From DATKSG01 sp035531775 (GTDB lineage: Bacteria; Actinomycetota; Acidimicrobiia; Acidimicrobiales; UBA8190): 64,000 nucleotides of DNA. Below the pieces are notes generated by a model that saw only the letters and a program-made list of their open reading frames with translations, was not told where the DNA came from and searched no databases. Shown here in pieces: positions 6,386-13,878 of the stretch (position 1 is the first letter of the stretch; each line of letters opens with the position of its first letter). The stretch is taken from positions 1 through 64,000 of the forward strand of contig DATKSG010000093.1 in the NCBI GenBank assembly GCA_035531775.1, read 5' to 3'. Position numbers and translations under genes: made by a program.

Positions 6386-8193
6386 GACCGCGCTCCTGCA
6401 CCACGGGCCGGGCTGAGCTGTGCGCCACCGGCCGCGCTCACTGGGGCGCTGTCGGCCAACCCGGCCAGGGTGGCCCGCAACTCGTCGTTGGGGGTACGAC
6501 GGGCCCAGTTGTGGAACGGCTCCCCGGCGCGGCGTTCAGACTGGTAGCGGCGCACCACCCGCAGGAGCGCTTCGGGGACCTCGTCGACCGGGCGGGCGTT
6601 CTCCACCCAGTCGATGAACCCGGCGTCGGTACCGAGCGAGCCCCCCATGCCGATATCGACACCCTCCACGATTCGCTCGCCGACATGGGCAGTGTCGCCT
6701 CGGAAGCCGATGTCGGCGATCTGCGGCTGGGCGCACGATGCCGAGCATCCCGAGAAGTGCATCCGGATGATCCCGGCGTCCGGAGCCGGCTCCCCCATGA
6801 GCGCCCCTGCCCCCACCACCGCCGGGATCGGGTCGTCAGCCAGGGCGGCATCGAGACGTCTGGCCCAGGCCACGGCGCGTTCCTTGGTTTCCACCACGGC
6901 GAAACGGCAGAACTCGCTGCCGGTGCACGCCACCACTCCGCGCTCGAAGGGGCCGGGATTCGGCGAGTACTTCTGCAGCAGCGGCTCGGCCAGCAAGTCG
7001 GCCAGCTTGTCCTCGGGTATCCCGGTCAGCACGAAGTTCTGGTCGGTGCCGAGGCGCACGGTGCCGTCGCCGTAGGTGGCGGCCAGCCGGGCCGCCTCCA
7101 CCAGCTCGATCCCCGTCATGCGTCCGACTGGGACCGAGCAACCCACGTAGAACAGGCCCGGCTGCCGTTGGGCGTGCACGCCCACGTGGTCCCCCCGGTA
7201 TCGCCGGGTCAGCTCCTCGCCCGCCGGCGCCAGGGTGAACCGGGTGCGGGCCGCCAATTCGGCCCGGAACCCCTCGGGCCCGAGCTCCTGGGCCAGGTAG
7301 CGCATCCGGGCCATGCCCCGGTTCTCCCGGTTCCCGAGCTCACCGAAGAGCTGGGCGATGGCCCGTGTGATCTCCACCGCCTGCTCGGGCACCACGAACA
7401 CGTCGATGTCGGAGGCCAGGCGCTCGCCGTCGCCCAGCCCTCCACCCACCAGGACATTGAACCCAACGGTGCCGTCGGCGGCGCGCGCCGGCCATAGCCC
7501 GATGTCCTGGATCTCGGCCTGAGCGCAGTCTTCGCGGCACCCCGTGGCGCTGATCTTGAACTTGCGAGGGAGGTTGGCATACTCGCGGTTGCCGGTGAAG
7601 AACTCCGTTATGGCTATGGCCGCCGGCAGGGCGTCGAATGCCTCGTCGCCGTCCACGCCGGCCACCGGGCAGCACAGGACGTTGCGGGCCGAGTCCCCGC
7701 ACGCCTGGATGGTGGTGAGGCCCACATCGGCGAAGCGCTGCCAGATCCGGGGCACGTCGCCGATGCGAATCCAGTGGATCTGGACGTCCTGCCTGGTGGT
7801 GAGATCGGCGTAGCGGTTGCCGAAGACGGCGCTGTCGTCGGGCCCCTGGCCGAAGGCCTCGGCCACGATCCCGATCTCGCGGGCTTGGGCCGCGGTGAGG
7901 AAGCCGCCGGGGACCTTGACCCGCATCATGAAGGCGTCGCCGCCCTGGCGCTGGGGGTAGAGCCCGACCCACTTGAGCCGTTCCTGCTCACCAGCCACCT
8001 TGTTGATGGCTCCTGGGCCGGCCGCTGCATAGGTGTTGATCACGGCATCGGCCACCTCGAGCGGATGGCGGTCGAGCTTCCACCGTTCCACCTGGTTGAG
8101 CTCGCCGATGGTCCGGTACGGGTGCACGAACCGCATGGCCCGGTCGGTGCCGCGCAGGTCCACACCGAAAGGGCTGTCCTTGTCGAAAGGCAT
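6382..8193 (-). CDS. Assimilatory-type siroheme nitrite/sulfite reductase
   Basis: 603 aa, two repeated ferredoxin-like plus catalytic halves as in plant and mycobacterial SiR/NirA-type enzymes. The siroheme-4Fe-4S ligands are C423-X5-C429 (CTGSEFC) and C483-X3-C487 (CSASC). Substrate-side lysines are probably those in LPRKFKIS. It reduces sulfite to sulfide with six electrons in the cytoplasm. I place the start at ATG 8193 because it overlaps the cysH stop as TGATG; a GTG at 8211 would add six residues. It ends in a GTGA overlap with the FrhB-like gene. Nitrite reduction is possible, but the cysH, cysDN and siroheme neighbours favour sulfite. Confidence 0.92.
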   Translation of the reverse strand: MPFDKDSPFGVDLRGTDRAMRFVHPYRTIGELNQVERWKLDRHPLEVADAVINTYAAAGPGAINKVAGEQERLKWVGLYPQRQGGDAFMMRVKVPGGFLTAAQAREIGIVAEAFGQGPDDSAVFGNRYADLTTRQDVQIHWIRIGDVPRIWQRFADVGLTTIQACGDSARNVLCCPVAGVDGDEAFDALPAAIAITEFFTGNREYANLPRKFKISATGCREDCAQAEIQDIGLWPARAADGTVGFNVLVGGGLGDGERLASDIDVFVVPEQAVEITRAIAQLFGELGNRENRGMARMRYLAQELGPEGFRAELAARTRFTLAPAGEELTRRYRGDHVGVHAQRQPGLFYVGCSVPVGRMTGIELVEAARLAATYGDGTVRLGTDQNFVLTGIPEDKLADLLAEPLLQKYSPNPGPFERGVVACTGSEFCRFAVVETKERAVAWARRLDAALADDPIPAVVGAGALMGEPAPDAGIIRMHFSGCSASCAQPQIADIGFRGDTAHVGERIVEGVDIGMGGSLGTDAGFIDWVENARPVDEVPEALLRVVRRYQSERRAGEPFHNWARRTPNDELRATLAGLADSAPVSAAGGAQLSPARGAGARS

Positions 8194-8867
8194 CAGGGGT
8201 GCAGCCCACACTCGGTCTTGCCCAAGCCCGACCAGCGCCCGGCCCGGGGGTCCTCACCCGGCGCCACCGGCCTGGTCGTGGGTGCGCAACCGATCGAGAG
8301 ATACCCCTGTGACAGCAGCGGATGGCGGGGAAGGCCGTGGTCGGCCACGTAGTGGGCGATGTCGTCGTCGGTCCACGTGGCCACGGGGTTAACTTTGACC
8401 ATCCGGCGCGCTTCGTCCCACGACACCACCGGGGCGGCAGCCCGGGTCGGGGCGTCCACCCGTTTGAGCCCTGTCAGCCACGCGCTGCGACCCTGAAGGG
8501 CGCGATCTAGAGGAGCGACCTTGCGAAGCTCGCAGCACCGGTCGGTCCCGCACGGCCAGGCGTTTGCCTCCGGGCCGGGCGTGAGGACCCGGAGATTCAG
8601 GTCGTAGCGAGCCTTGACCTCTTCGACGAACTCCAAGGTCTCGGGGAAGTGGAACCCGGTGTCGAGGAAAAGGACCTCCATGGCCGGGTCCACAGCCACG
8701 GCCAGGTCCACGATCACCACGTCCTGGAAGGAGCAGGCCAGGGCCACCTGTCCTTCGAAACGCTCGACGGCCCAGGCCATGACGGTACCCGCAGGCGCCG
8801 TCTCGAGCTCGGTAGCGCGTGCCTCGAGCTCCTGGAGGTCGATCTCGACGCCTGCGTTGGTGGACAT
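8193..8867 (-). CDS. cysH: Adenylyl-sulfate (or phosphoadenylyl-sulfate) reductase
   Basis: 224 aa. Reduces activated sulfate to sulfite using thioredoxin-type donors. Visible are the phosphate-binding start ALACSFQDVV, the CCELRKVAPL block with the Cys pair C111-C112, SIGCAPTTRPV with C194, and the C-terminal catalytic KTECGLHP with C220. APS reductases normally bind a 4Fe-4S cluster through CC plus CXXC; here the fourth ligand position (197) is Thr. No APS kinase gene is in the cluster, which favours APS as substrate. The ribosome site AGGAGGTG at 8880-8873 is perfect. First gene of the leftward operon, divergent from cysD. Confidence 0.92.
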   Translation of the reverse strand: MSTNAGVEIDLQELEARATELETAPAGTVMAWAVERFEGQVALACSFQDVVIVDLAVAVDPAMEVLFLDTGFHFPETLEFVEEVKARYDLNLRVLTPGPEANAWPCGTDRCCELRKVAPLDRALQGRSAWLTGLKRVDAPTRAAAPVVSWDEARRMVKVNPVATWTDDDIAHYVADHGLPRHPLLSQGYLSIGCAPTTRPVAPGEDPRAGRWSGLGKTECGLHP

Positions 8868-9015
8868 CGCATCACCTCCTGGGCTGGGGCCCGTGCACGT
8901 CCCGGATGCTCCGGGTACTATATATGACTATTCAGATCAAGATTTGTCCCTTTAGGGCCGGGTCCCCCGGCGTGGGCCCCTTCCGGCCCCGTCCCCCCGG
9001 CACGGAGCCGCTCCC
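8868..9015. promoter_or_regulatory. Divergent promoter region between cysH and cysD
   Basis: 148 bases separating the two sulfate-assimilation operons. Within otherwise very GC-rich sequence lies an AT-rich island at about 8919-8948 (TACTATATATGACTATTCAG and onward) that can serve as promoter core or operator for both directions. Each gene has its own ribosome site: AGGAGGTG for cysH and GGAG at 9004-9007 for cysD. No known operator consensus is recognised. Confidence 0.5.
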
Positions 9016-9966
9016 ATGACCACCTTCATCGACACCATCGACGACCAGGGTTTCGAAGCCCCGTCGCCGTGGCGCCCCGATCACCTGGACCTTCTCGAAG
9101 CTCACGCCGTGTTCGTCCTGAGGGAGGTGGCCGCCGAGTGCGAGCGGCCGGTGCTGCTCTTCAGCGGCGGCAAGGACTCGGCCGTCCTCCTGCGGCTGGC
9201 CGAGAAGGCCTTCCGTCCGAGCCGTTTCCCGTTCCCCATGATGCACGTGGACACCGGCCACAACTTCCCCGAGGTTCTCGACTACCGCGACAAGCGGGTG
9301 GCCGACCTGGGCGAGGAGCTGGTAGTGGCCTCGGTGCAGCGCTCCATCGACGAGGGCAAGGCGGCCGACCCCGGCCCCGGTGGGACCCGCAACCGGCTGC
9401 AGAGCATCACGCTGCTCGAGGCCATCGCCCGCCACGGCTTTGACGCCTGCATCGGCGGGGCTCGGCGCGACGAGGACAAGGCACGGGCCAAGGAGCGGGT
9501 GCTGTCGTTCAGGGACTCCTTCGGCCAGTGGGACCCCCGTAACCAGCGCCCCGAGCTGTGGCACCTCTACCAGGGCCGGGTCCACCGCGGCGAGCACCTG
9601 CGCGCCTTTCCGCTATCGGACTGGACCGAGCTCGACGTCTGGCAATACATCCGCCGCGAGCGCATCGCCCTGCCCGAGATCTACTTCGCCCACCAGCGCC
9701 AGGTCGTGGCCCGCGACGGCATGCTGCTCGCCCTGTCCCCGTGGGTCACCCCCAGCCCCGGGGAGCTCGTCGACACCGCCGAAGTCCGCTTCCGCACCGT
9801 GGGCGACGCCACCTGCACCGGCGCCGTGCGCTCGTCGGCTCGTACCATCGACGAGGTGATAGCCGAGGTGGCGATGTCCACGGTGAGCGAGCGCGGTGCC
9901 ACCCGGGCCGACGACAAGTTCTCGGAGACGGCCATGGAGGACCGCAAGCGCGAGGGCTACTTCTAG
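9016..9966 (+). CDS. cysD: Sulfate adenylyltransferase subunit 2
   Basis: 316 aa, normal length for CysD. Catalyses ATP plus sulfate to APS in complex with the GTPase CysN. The PP-loop LLFSGGKDSAVLLRL (about 47-61) marks the ATP pyrophosphatase fold. Further family blocks are MMHVDTGHNFPEVLDYRD, FDACIGGARRDEDKARAKER and FPLSDWTELDVWQYI, and the tail DRKREGYF is typical. ATG start with GGAG 8 bases upstream. The stop is 2 bases before cysN, so the two are co-translated. Confidence 0.97.
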   Translation: MTTFIDTIDDQGFEAPSPWRPDHLDLLEAHAVFVLREVAAECERPVLLFSGGKDSAVLLRLAEKAFRPSRFPFPMMHVDTGHNFPEVLDYRDKRVADLGEELVVASVQRSIDEGKAADPGPGGTRNRLQSITLLEAIARHGFDACIGGARRDEDKARAKERVLSFRDSFGQWDPRNQRPELWHLYQGRVHRGEHLRAFPLSDWTELDVWQYIRRERIALPEIYFAHQRQVVARDGMLLALSPWVTPSPGELVDTAEVRFRTVGDATCTGAVRSSARTIDEVIAEVAMSTVSERGATRADDKFSETAMEDRKREGYF

Positions 9967-9968
9967 CC

Positions 9969-11270
9969 ATGCCCGACGCCCCGGGAACCGGCGCCCAGTC
10001 GGCGCCGGGCTCGGAGCTGCTCCGCTTCGCAGCTGTGGGTTCGGTCGACGACGGGAAGTCGACGTTGATCGGCCGTCTGCTGCATGACACCAAGCAGCTC
10101 TTCGAGGACCAGATCGAGGCCATCTCCACGGCCAGCCGCCGCCGCGGCATCGACGGCGTCGACCTCTCCTTCGTCACCGACGGGTTACGGGCCGAGCGCG
10201 AGCAGGGGATCACCATCGACGTGGCCTACCGCTACGCAGCGACCCCGGGTCACAAGTTCATAATCGCCGACTGCCCCGGGCACGTGCAGTACACGCGCAA
10301 CATGGCCACCGGCGCATCGACCGCCGACCTGGTGGTTGTGGTGGTGGACGCCACCGGCGGGCTGCGGGAGCAGACGAGGCGGCACTGTTGCATCGCGGCG
10401 CTGCTCGGGGTGCGCCACATGGTGGTGGCGGCCAACAAGATGGACCTGGCCGGCTGGGACCACGCCGCCTATGAGTCGGTAGCCCGGTCCATGGCCGAGG
10501 TGGCCGGGGCGCTCGGCATGGAGAGCCTGGCCGTGGTACCCGTCTCCGCCCTGATGGGCGACAACGTGGCCGTGCACTCTCCCCACAGCCCCTGGTACCA
10601 CGGGCCCACCGTGCTCGAAGCGCTCGAGGGCGCCGCCGCCGGGGCCTGGGCCCACGAAGGCGGAGGTGGACCGCGCCTGCCGGTGCAGTGGGTGGTCCGC
10701 CAACCCGGAGGGGGGCGCCGCTACGCCGGCATGGTCTCTGGCGGCACGTTGCGTGTCGGCGACCACGTGGTCGTGCTGCCGAGTGGCACCCGCAGCCGGA
10801 TCACCGCCATCGGCACCTTCGACGGCCCCCTGTCCGAGGCCACGCCGTCGTTGTCGGTGTCGGTGGAGCTAGAGGACGAGCTCGACGTCTCGCGCGGCGA
10901 CCTGATCGCCCCGGTGGAGGGGGCCCCCGAGCCCAGCCGCCAACTCACCGCCACGGTGTGCTGGTTCTCCGCCTCGCCCCTCGAAGTGGGCGGTCGGTAC
11001 AAGGTCAAGCACACTACGCGCACCACCTCGGCCGAAGTGCTGGCCGTCGAGGCACGCCTGGACGTGGCCACGTTGGCGCTCGTGCCGGCCGACACCCTCG
11101 ACGACAACGAGATAGGCGTGGTGAGCCTGGCTCTGGCCACCCCTCTGGCCGCCGACCCCTACCGCCTCAGCCGGGTCACCGGTAGTTTCGTGGTCATCGA
11201 CGAATCGACCAACGCCACGGTGGCCGCCGGCATGGTGGGACCACCGGTGCTGAGCGTCGTCGGGGCCTGA
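9969..11270 (+). CDS. cysN: Sulfate adenylyltransferase subunit 1 (GTPase)
   Basis: 433 aa, EF-Tu-like GTPase that drives APS formation by CysD. The G1 motif is GSVDDGKSTLIGRLL, switch II is DCPGHVQYTRNMATG, and the guanine-specificity motif is ANKMDL; two beta-barrel domains follow. The ATG at 9969 lies 2 bases after the cysD stop; an in-frame extension upstream overlaps cysD and is not real. Unlike many CysNC proteins it has no fused APS kinase, and no cysC is visible in the window. Confidence 0.96.
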   Translation: MPDAPGTGAQSAPGSELLRFAAVGSVDDGKSTLIGRLLHDTKQLFEDQIEAISTASRRRGIDGVDLSFVTDGLRAEREQGITIDVAYRYAATPGHKFIIADCPGHVQYTRNMATGASTADLVVVVVDATGGLREQTRRHCCIAALLGVRHMVVAANKMDLAGWDHAAYESVARSMAEVAGALGMESLAVVPVSALMGDNVAVHSPHSPWYHGPTVLEALEGAAAGAWAHEGGGGPRLPVQWVVRQPGGGRRYAGMVSGGTLRVGDHVVVLPSGTRSRITAIGTFDGPLSEATPSLSVSVELEDELDVSRGDLIAPVEGAPEPSRQLTATVCWFSASPLEVGGRYKVKHTTRTTSAEVLAVEARLDVATLALVPADTLDDNEIGVVSLALATPLAADPYRLSRVTGSFVVIDESTNATVAAGMVGPPVLSVVGA

Positions 11271-11273
11271 GCC

Positions 11274-11933
11274 GTGGTAATCGAAGGAGCGCTGTATCCC
11301 GTCGGGTTGGTCCTGCGCGGCCGGCGCTGCCTGGTGGTGGGCGGAGGTCGCGTGGCGGCTCGCAAGATCGCCTCGCTGCTCGCCTGCGGCGCGGCAGTCA
11401 CCGTGGTCGCCCCCGAAGTTCATGAAGCACTGGCCGATCTGGTGGCCGCCGGCGCCATCGACGACATCGACGGTCCGCCACTGGATGTTCAGCTGCGCCC
11501 GTACCGGCGCGGCGAAGCCACCCACTACCGACTGGTGGTGACCGCCACCGGCGACTCCGAGGTCGACGGCGCCGTCTATGCCGACGCCGAGGAGGCCGGG
11601 GTCTGGGTCAACAGCGCCGACGACCCGGCCCGCTGCTCCTTCGTTCTGCCGGCCGTGTGGCGCCAGGGACCGGTCACCGTGGCAGTTTCGTCCGGGGCCA
11701 CGAGCCCCGCCCTGGCTTCGTGGTTGCGCACCCGATTGGCCGATGCCCTGGGGCCCGAGCTGGCCACGTTGGCCGAGCTCCTCGCCGAAGCCAGGCGACG
11801 CGTCCAGGCCCAGGGGCGCTCCACGGAGGACATCGACTGGAAGGTCCTCCTCGACGGTCCGTTGCTCGGCTTGCTGCGCCAGGGCCGCCTCGACGAGGCG
11901 CGGGCGCTGATCGAGCAGGTCACTGAGTCCTAG
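11274..11933 (+). CDS. Precorrin-2 dehydrogenase / sirohydrochlorin ferrochelatase (Met8/CysG-N type)
   Basis: 219 aa. Converts precorrin-2 to sirohydrochlorin and probably on to siroheme, the cofactor of the sulfite reductase in this locus. The NAD-binding motif is VVGGGRVAARKI (about 17-28), followed by ALADLVAAGAI, TGDSEVDGAVYADAEEAGVW, VNSADDPARCSFVLPA and SSGATSPALASWLR, the usual order in Met8/CysG-N. The GTG start at 11274 is 3 bases after the cysN stop. The uroporphyrinogen methyltransferase half of CysG is absent here and must be encoded elsewhere. Confidence 0.92.
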   Translation: MVIEGALYPVGLVLRGRRCLVVGGGRVAARKIASLLACGAAVTVVAPEVHEALADLVAAGAIDDIDGPPLDVQLRPYRRGEATHYRLVVTATGDSEVDGAVYADAEEAGVWVNSADDPARCSFVLPAVWRQGPVTVAVSSGATSPALASWLRTRLADALGPELATLAELLAEARRRVQAQGRSTEDIDWKVLLDGPLLGLLRQGRLDEARALIEQVTES

Positions 11934-11995
11934 ATCCTGAAAATAGAGCAGAAGGCCCATGCCCGACGCCGAGGGCGCGGGCCATACTGCATGGC

Positions 11996-12493
11996 GTGGC
12001 CCTGATTGCGGACGAAGAGCTGGCCGAAGCCATACTGGCGGCCAGCCGAGCCATGGTCGGGATCGCCGTGCAGTCGCTGGCCGGCTCGGTCCACGAGGTC
12101 ACCCTGCCCCAGTACCGCACGTTGGTGGCCCTCACCGAAGACGGAACCATCCGGCTGGCCGACCTGGCTGCCACCTTGCAGGTGAGCCCGTCCACGGCCA
12201 CCCGGATGTGCGACCGCCTGGTGCGCAAGGCCCTCGTCACCCGCGTGCGCGACGAGGTGGACCGGCGCGAGGTCAATCTGGTGGTGACTGACGCCGGGCG
12301 ATCGGTCGTCCGCGACGTGATCGAACGGCGCCGGTCGGACCTGCGCCACATCCTCAAGGCCATCCCCGACGAAGCCAGGCCGCAACTCATCGCCTCGTTG
12401 CAGCTGTTGGCCGCCGCTGCCGACGAGAGCCCTGAGATGCACTGGGCTCCAGGCTGGCACAGCGCCGACGAAAGCGTGCCCGCCGGCGTCTGA
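11996..12493 (+). CDS. MarR-family transcriptional regulator
   Basis: 165 aa. The winged-helix core runs from TLPQYRTLVALTEDG through LADLAATLQVSPSTATRMC (recognition helix) to the wing VRDEVDRREVNLVVTDAG, flanked by dimerisation helices. GTG start at 11996; a nearby ATG at 11991 is out of frame. A CATACT hexamer ends 7 bases upstream and no ribosome site is seen, consistent with a leaderless message. It follows the siroheme gene by 62 bases and faces the aldehyde dehydrogenase gene tail to tail. The ligand is unknown. Confidence 0.88.
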   Translation: MALIADEELAEAILAASRAMVGIAVQSLAGSVHEVTLPQYRTLVALTEDGTIRLADLAATLQVSPSTATRMCDRLVRKALVTRVRDEVDRREVNLVVTDAGRSVVRDVIERRRSDLRHILKAIPDEARPQLIASLQLLAAAADESPEMHWAPGWHSADESVPAGV

Positions 12494-12505
12494 GCGTCGG
12501 GCCTC

Positions 12506-13870
12506 TCAGTCGATCCACACCGTCTGGACGTCGCAGAACTCGCGGATGCCGTGCGCCGATAGCTCGCGGCCGTACCCGGAGCGCTTCATGCCCCCGAAGG
12601 GCAGTTCCGCCGTGGAAGCCACCATGGCATTGACGAAGACCATGCCGGCCTCGAGCCCGTCGATCAGATGCCGGCGCTCGGACTCGTCGGTCGTCCACAC
12701 GCTGGCTCCCAACCCGAACGGCGTGTCGTTGGCCACGGCCAGGGCTTCATCGGCGTCGGCCACCTTGTACACCATGGCCACGGGCCCGAACACCTCCTGG
12801 CGGCCCACCGCCATGTCGGCGGTTACGTCGGCGATCACCGTCGGGCGGTAGAACCACCCCGGGCCATCGACCACCTCACTTCCGCACAGCACCGCAGCAC
12901 CGCGTTGGCGAGCGTCATCGACCTGAGCGGCGAGATCATCGCGCCCTTGCTCGAGCGCCAGGGGGCCCACCCGGGTGGCCGGGTCCATGGGATCTCCGAC
13001 GACCAGCTCCTCCATAGCGCGCACGAAGGCCTCGGTGAAGGCGTCGTACACGGCTTCATGGATGATGAAACGCTTGGCGGCAATGCAGCTCTGGCCGTTG
13101 TTCTGCACCCGGGCCTCCACCCCCACAGCCACGGCACGGCCCAGGTCGGCCGAGGCCATGACCACGAAGGGATCACTTCCGCCCAACTCGAGCACCGACT
13201 TCTTAAGGGCGCGCCCCGCCGCTTGCGCCACCGACCGGCCGGCTCCCTCTGATCCCGTGAGCGTCACGGCCCGGACCCGGTCGTCGGCGATGACGCCCTC
13301 GACCCGGTCCGATCCGATGAGCAGAGTCTGGAAAGCCCCCGGTGGGAAGCCGGCCCGGCGGAACAGGTCTTCGATGAGCAACGCCGTCTGCGGCACGTTC
13401 GAGGAGTGCTTGAGCAGTCCTACGTTGCCGGCCATGAGCGCCGGGGCGGCGAAGCGCATGACCTGCCACAGCGGGAAGTTCCAGGGCATGACGGCCAAGA
13501 CCGGCCCCATGGGTCGGTACACGGCGCGCCGGTCCCCGGCGGCGCCCGCCACCGGTTCGTCGGCCAACATCGACTCGGCTTCGGCGGCGAAATACCGCAT
13601 GGCCGCCGCGCACTTAGACGCCTCGCCCTTGGCTGCCGCGAAGGTCTTGCCCATCTCGGTGGTGAGCACTCGGGCCACGTCGGGCAGCTCGCCCTCGAGG
13701 AGCTCGGCGGCTCCCACCATGAGGCGGGCCCGCTCCGCGAAGGTGGTCCGGCGCCACTGGCCGGCGGCCCGGTCCGCCGCCGCCAGGCTGGCCTCGAGCT
13801 CGGCGTCGCTCCAGGGCTCGAACTCTCTTTCGCACTGGCCGGTGGCTGGGTTGACGGTGGCGATGGGCAT
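12506..13870 (-). CDS. NAD(P)-dependent aldehyde dehydrogenase, succinate-semialdehyde type
   Basis: 454 aa, matching the short GabD/Sad group (about 455 aa). Begins IATVNPATGQ; has MPWNFPLWQVMRFAAPALMAG for cofactor binding, the glutamate motif VLELGGSDPFVV, and the nucleophile in NNGQSCIAAKRF. The C-terminal PFGGMKRSGYGREL is also standard. I choose ATG 13870; upstream in-frame sequence overlaps the acyl-CoA synthetase gene. It lies 8 bases after that gene, in a three-gene leftward operon with the MFS exporter. The exact aldehyde cannot be read from the sequence. Confidence 0.9.
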   Translation of the reverse strand: MPIATVNPATGQCEREFEPWSDAELEASLAAADRAAGQWRRTTFAERARLMVGAAELLEGELPDVARVLTTEMGKTFAAAKGEASKCAAAMRYFAAEAESMLADEPVAGAAGDRRAVYRPMGPVLAVMPWNFPLWQVMRFAAPALMAGNVGLLKHSSNVPQTALLIEDLFRRAGFPPGAFQTLLIGSDRVEGVIADDRVRAVTLTGSEGAGRSVAQAAGRALKKSVLELGGSDPFVVMASADLGRAVAVGVEARVQNNGQSCIAAKRFIIHEAVYDAFTEAFVRAMEELVVGDPMDPATRVGPLALEQGRDDLAAQVDDARQRGAAVLCGSEVVDGPGWFYRPTVIADVTADMAVGRQEVFGPVAMVYKVADADEALAVANDTPFGLGASVWTTDESERRHLIDGLEAGMVFVNAMVASTAELPFGGMKRSGYGRELSAHGIREFCDVQTVWID

Positions 13871-13878
13871 GACCACGA

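Noticed and set aside
4805..6547. 580-codon open frame antisense to the FrhB-like gene
   Set aside because: It is the shadow of two recognisable genes on the other strand; GC-rich codon bias keeps antisense frames open, and it has no recognisable family.
9558..9968. Upstream extension of cysN
   Set aside because: It overlaps cysD in another frame and reads as low-complexity Pro/Arg; the ATG at 9969 gives the normal CysN N terminus.
11934..11995. Terminator after the siroheme gene
   Set aside because: Only a short, interrupted GGCCC/GGGCC pairing is seen, too weak to call.
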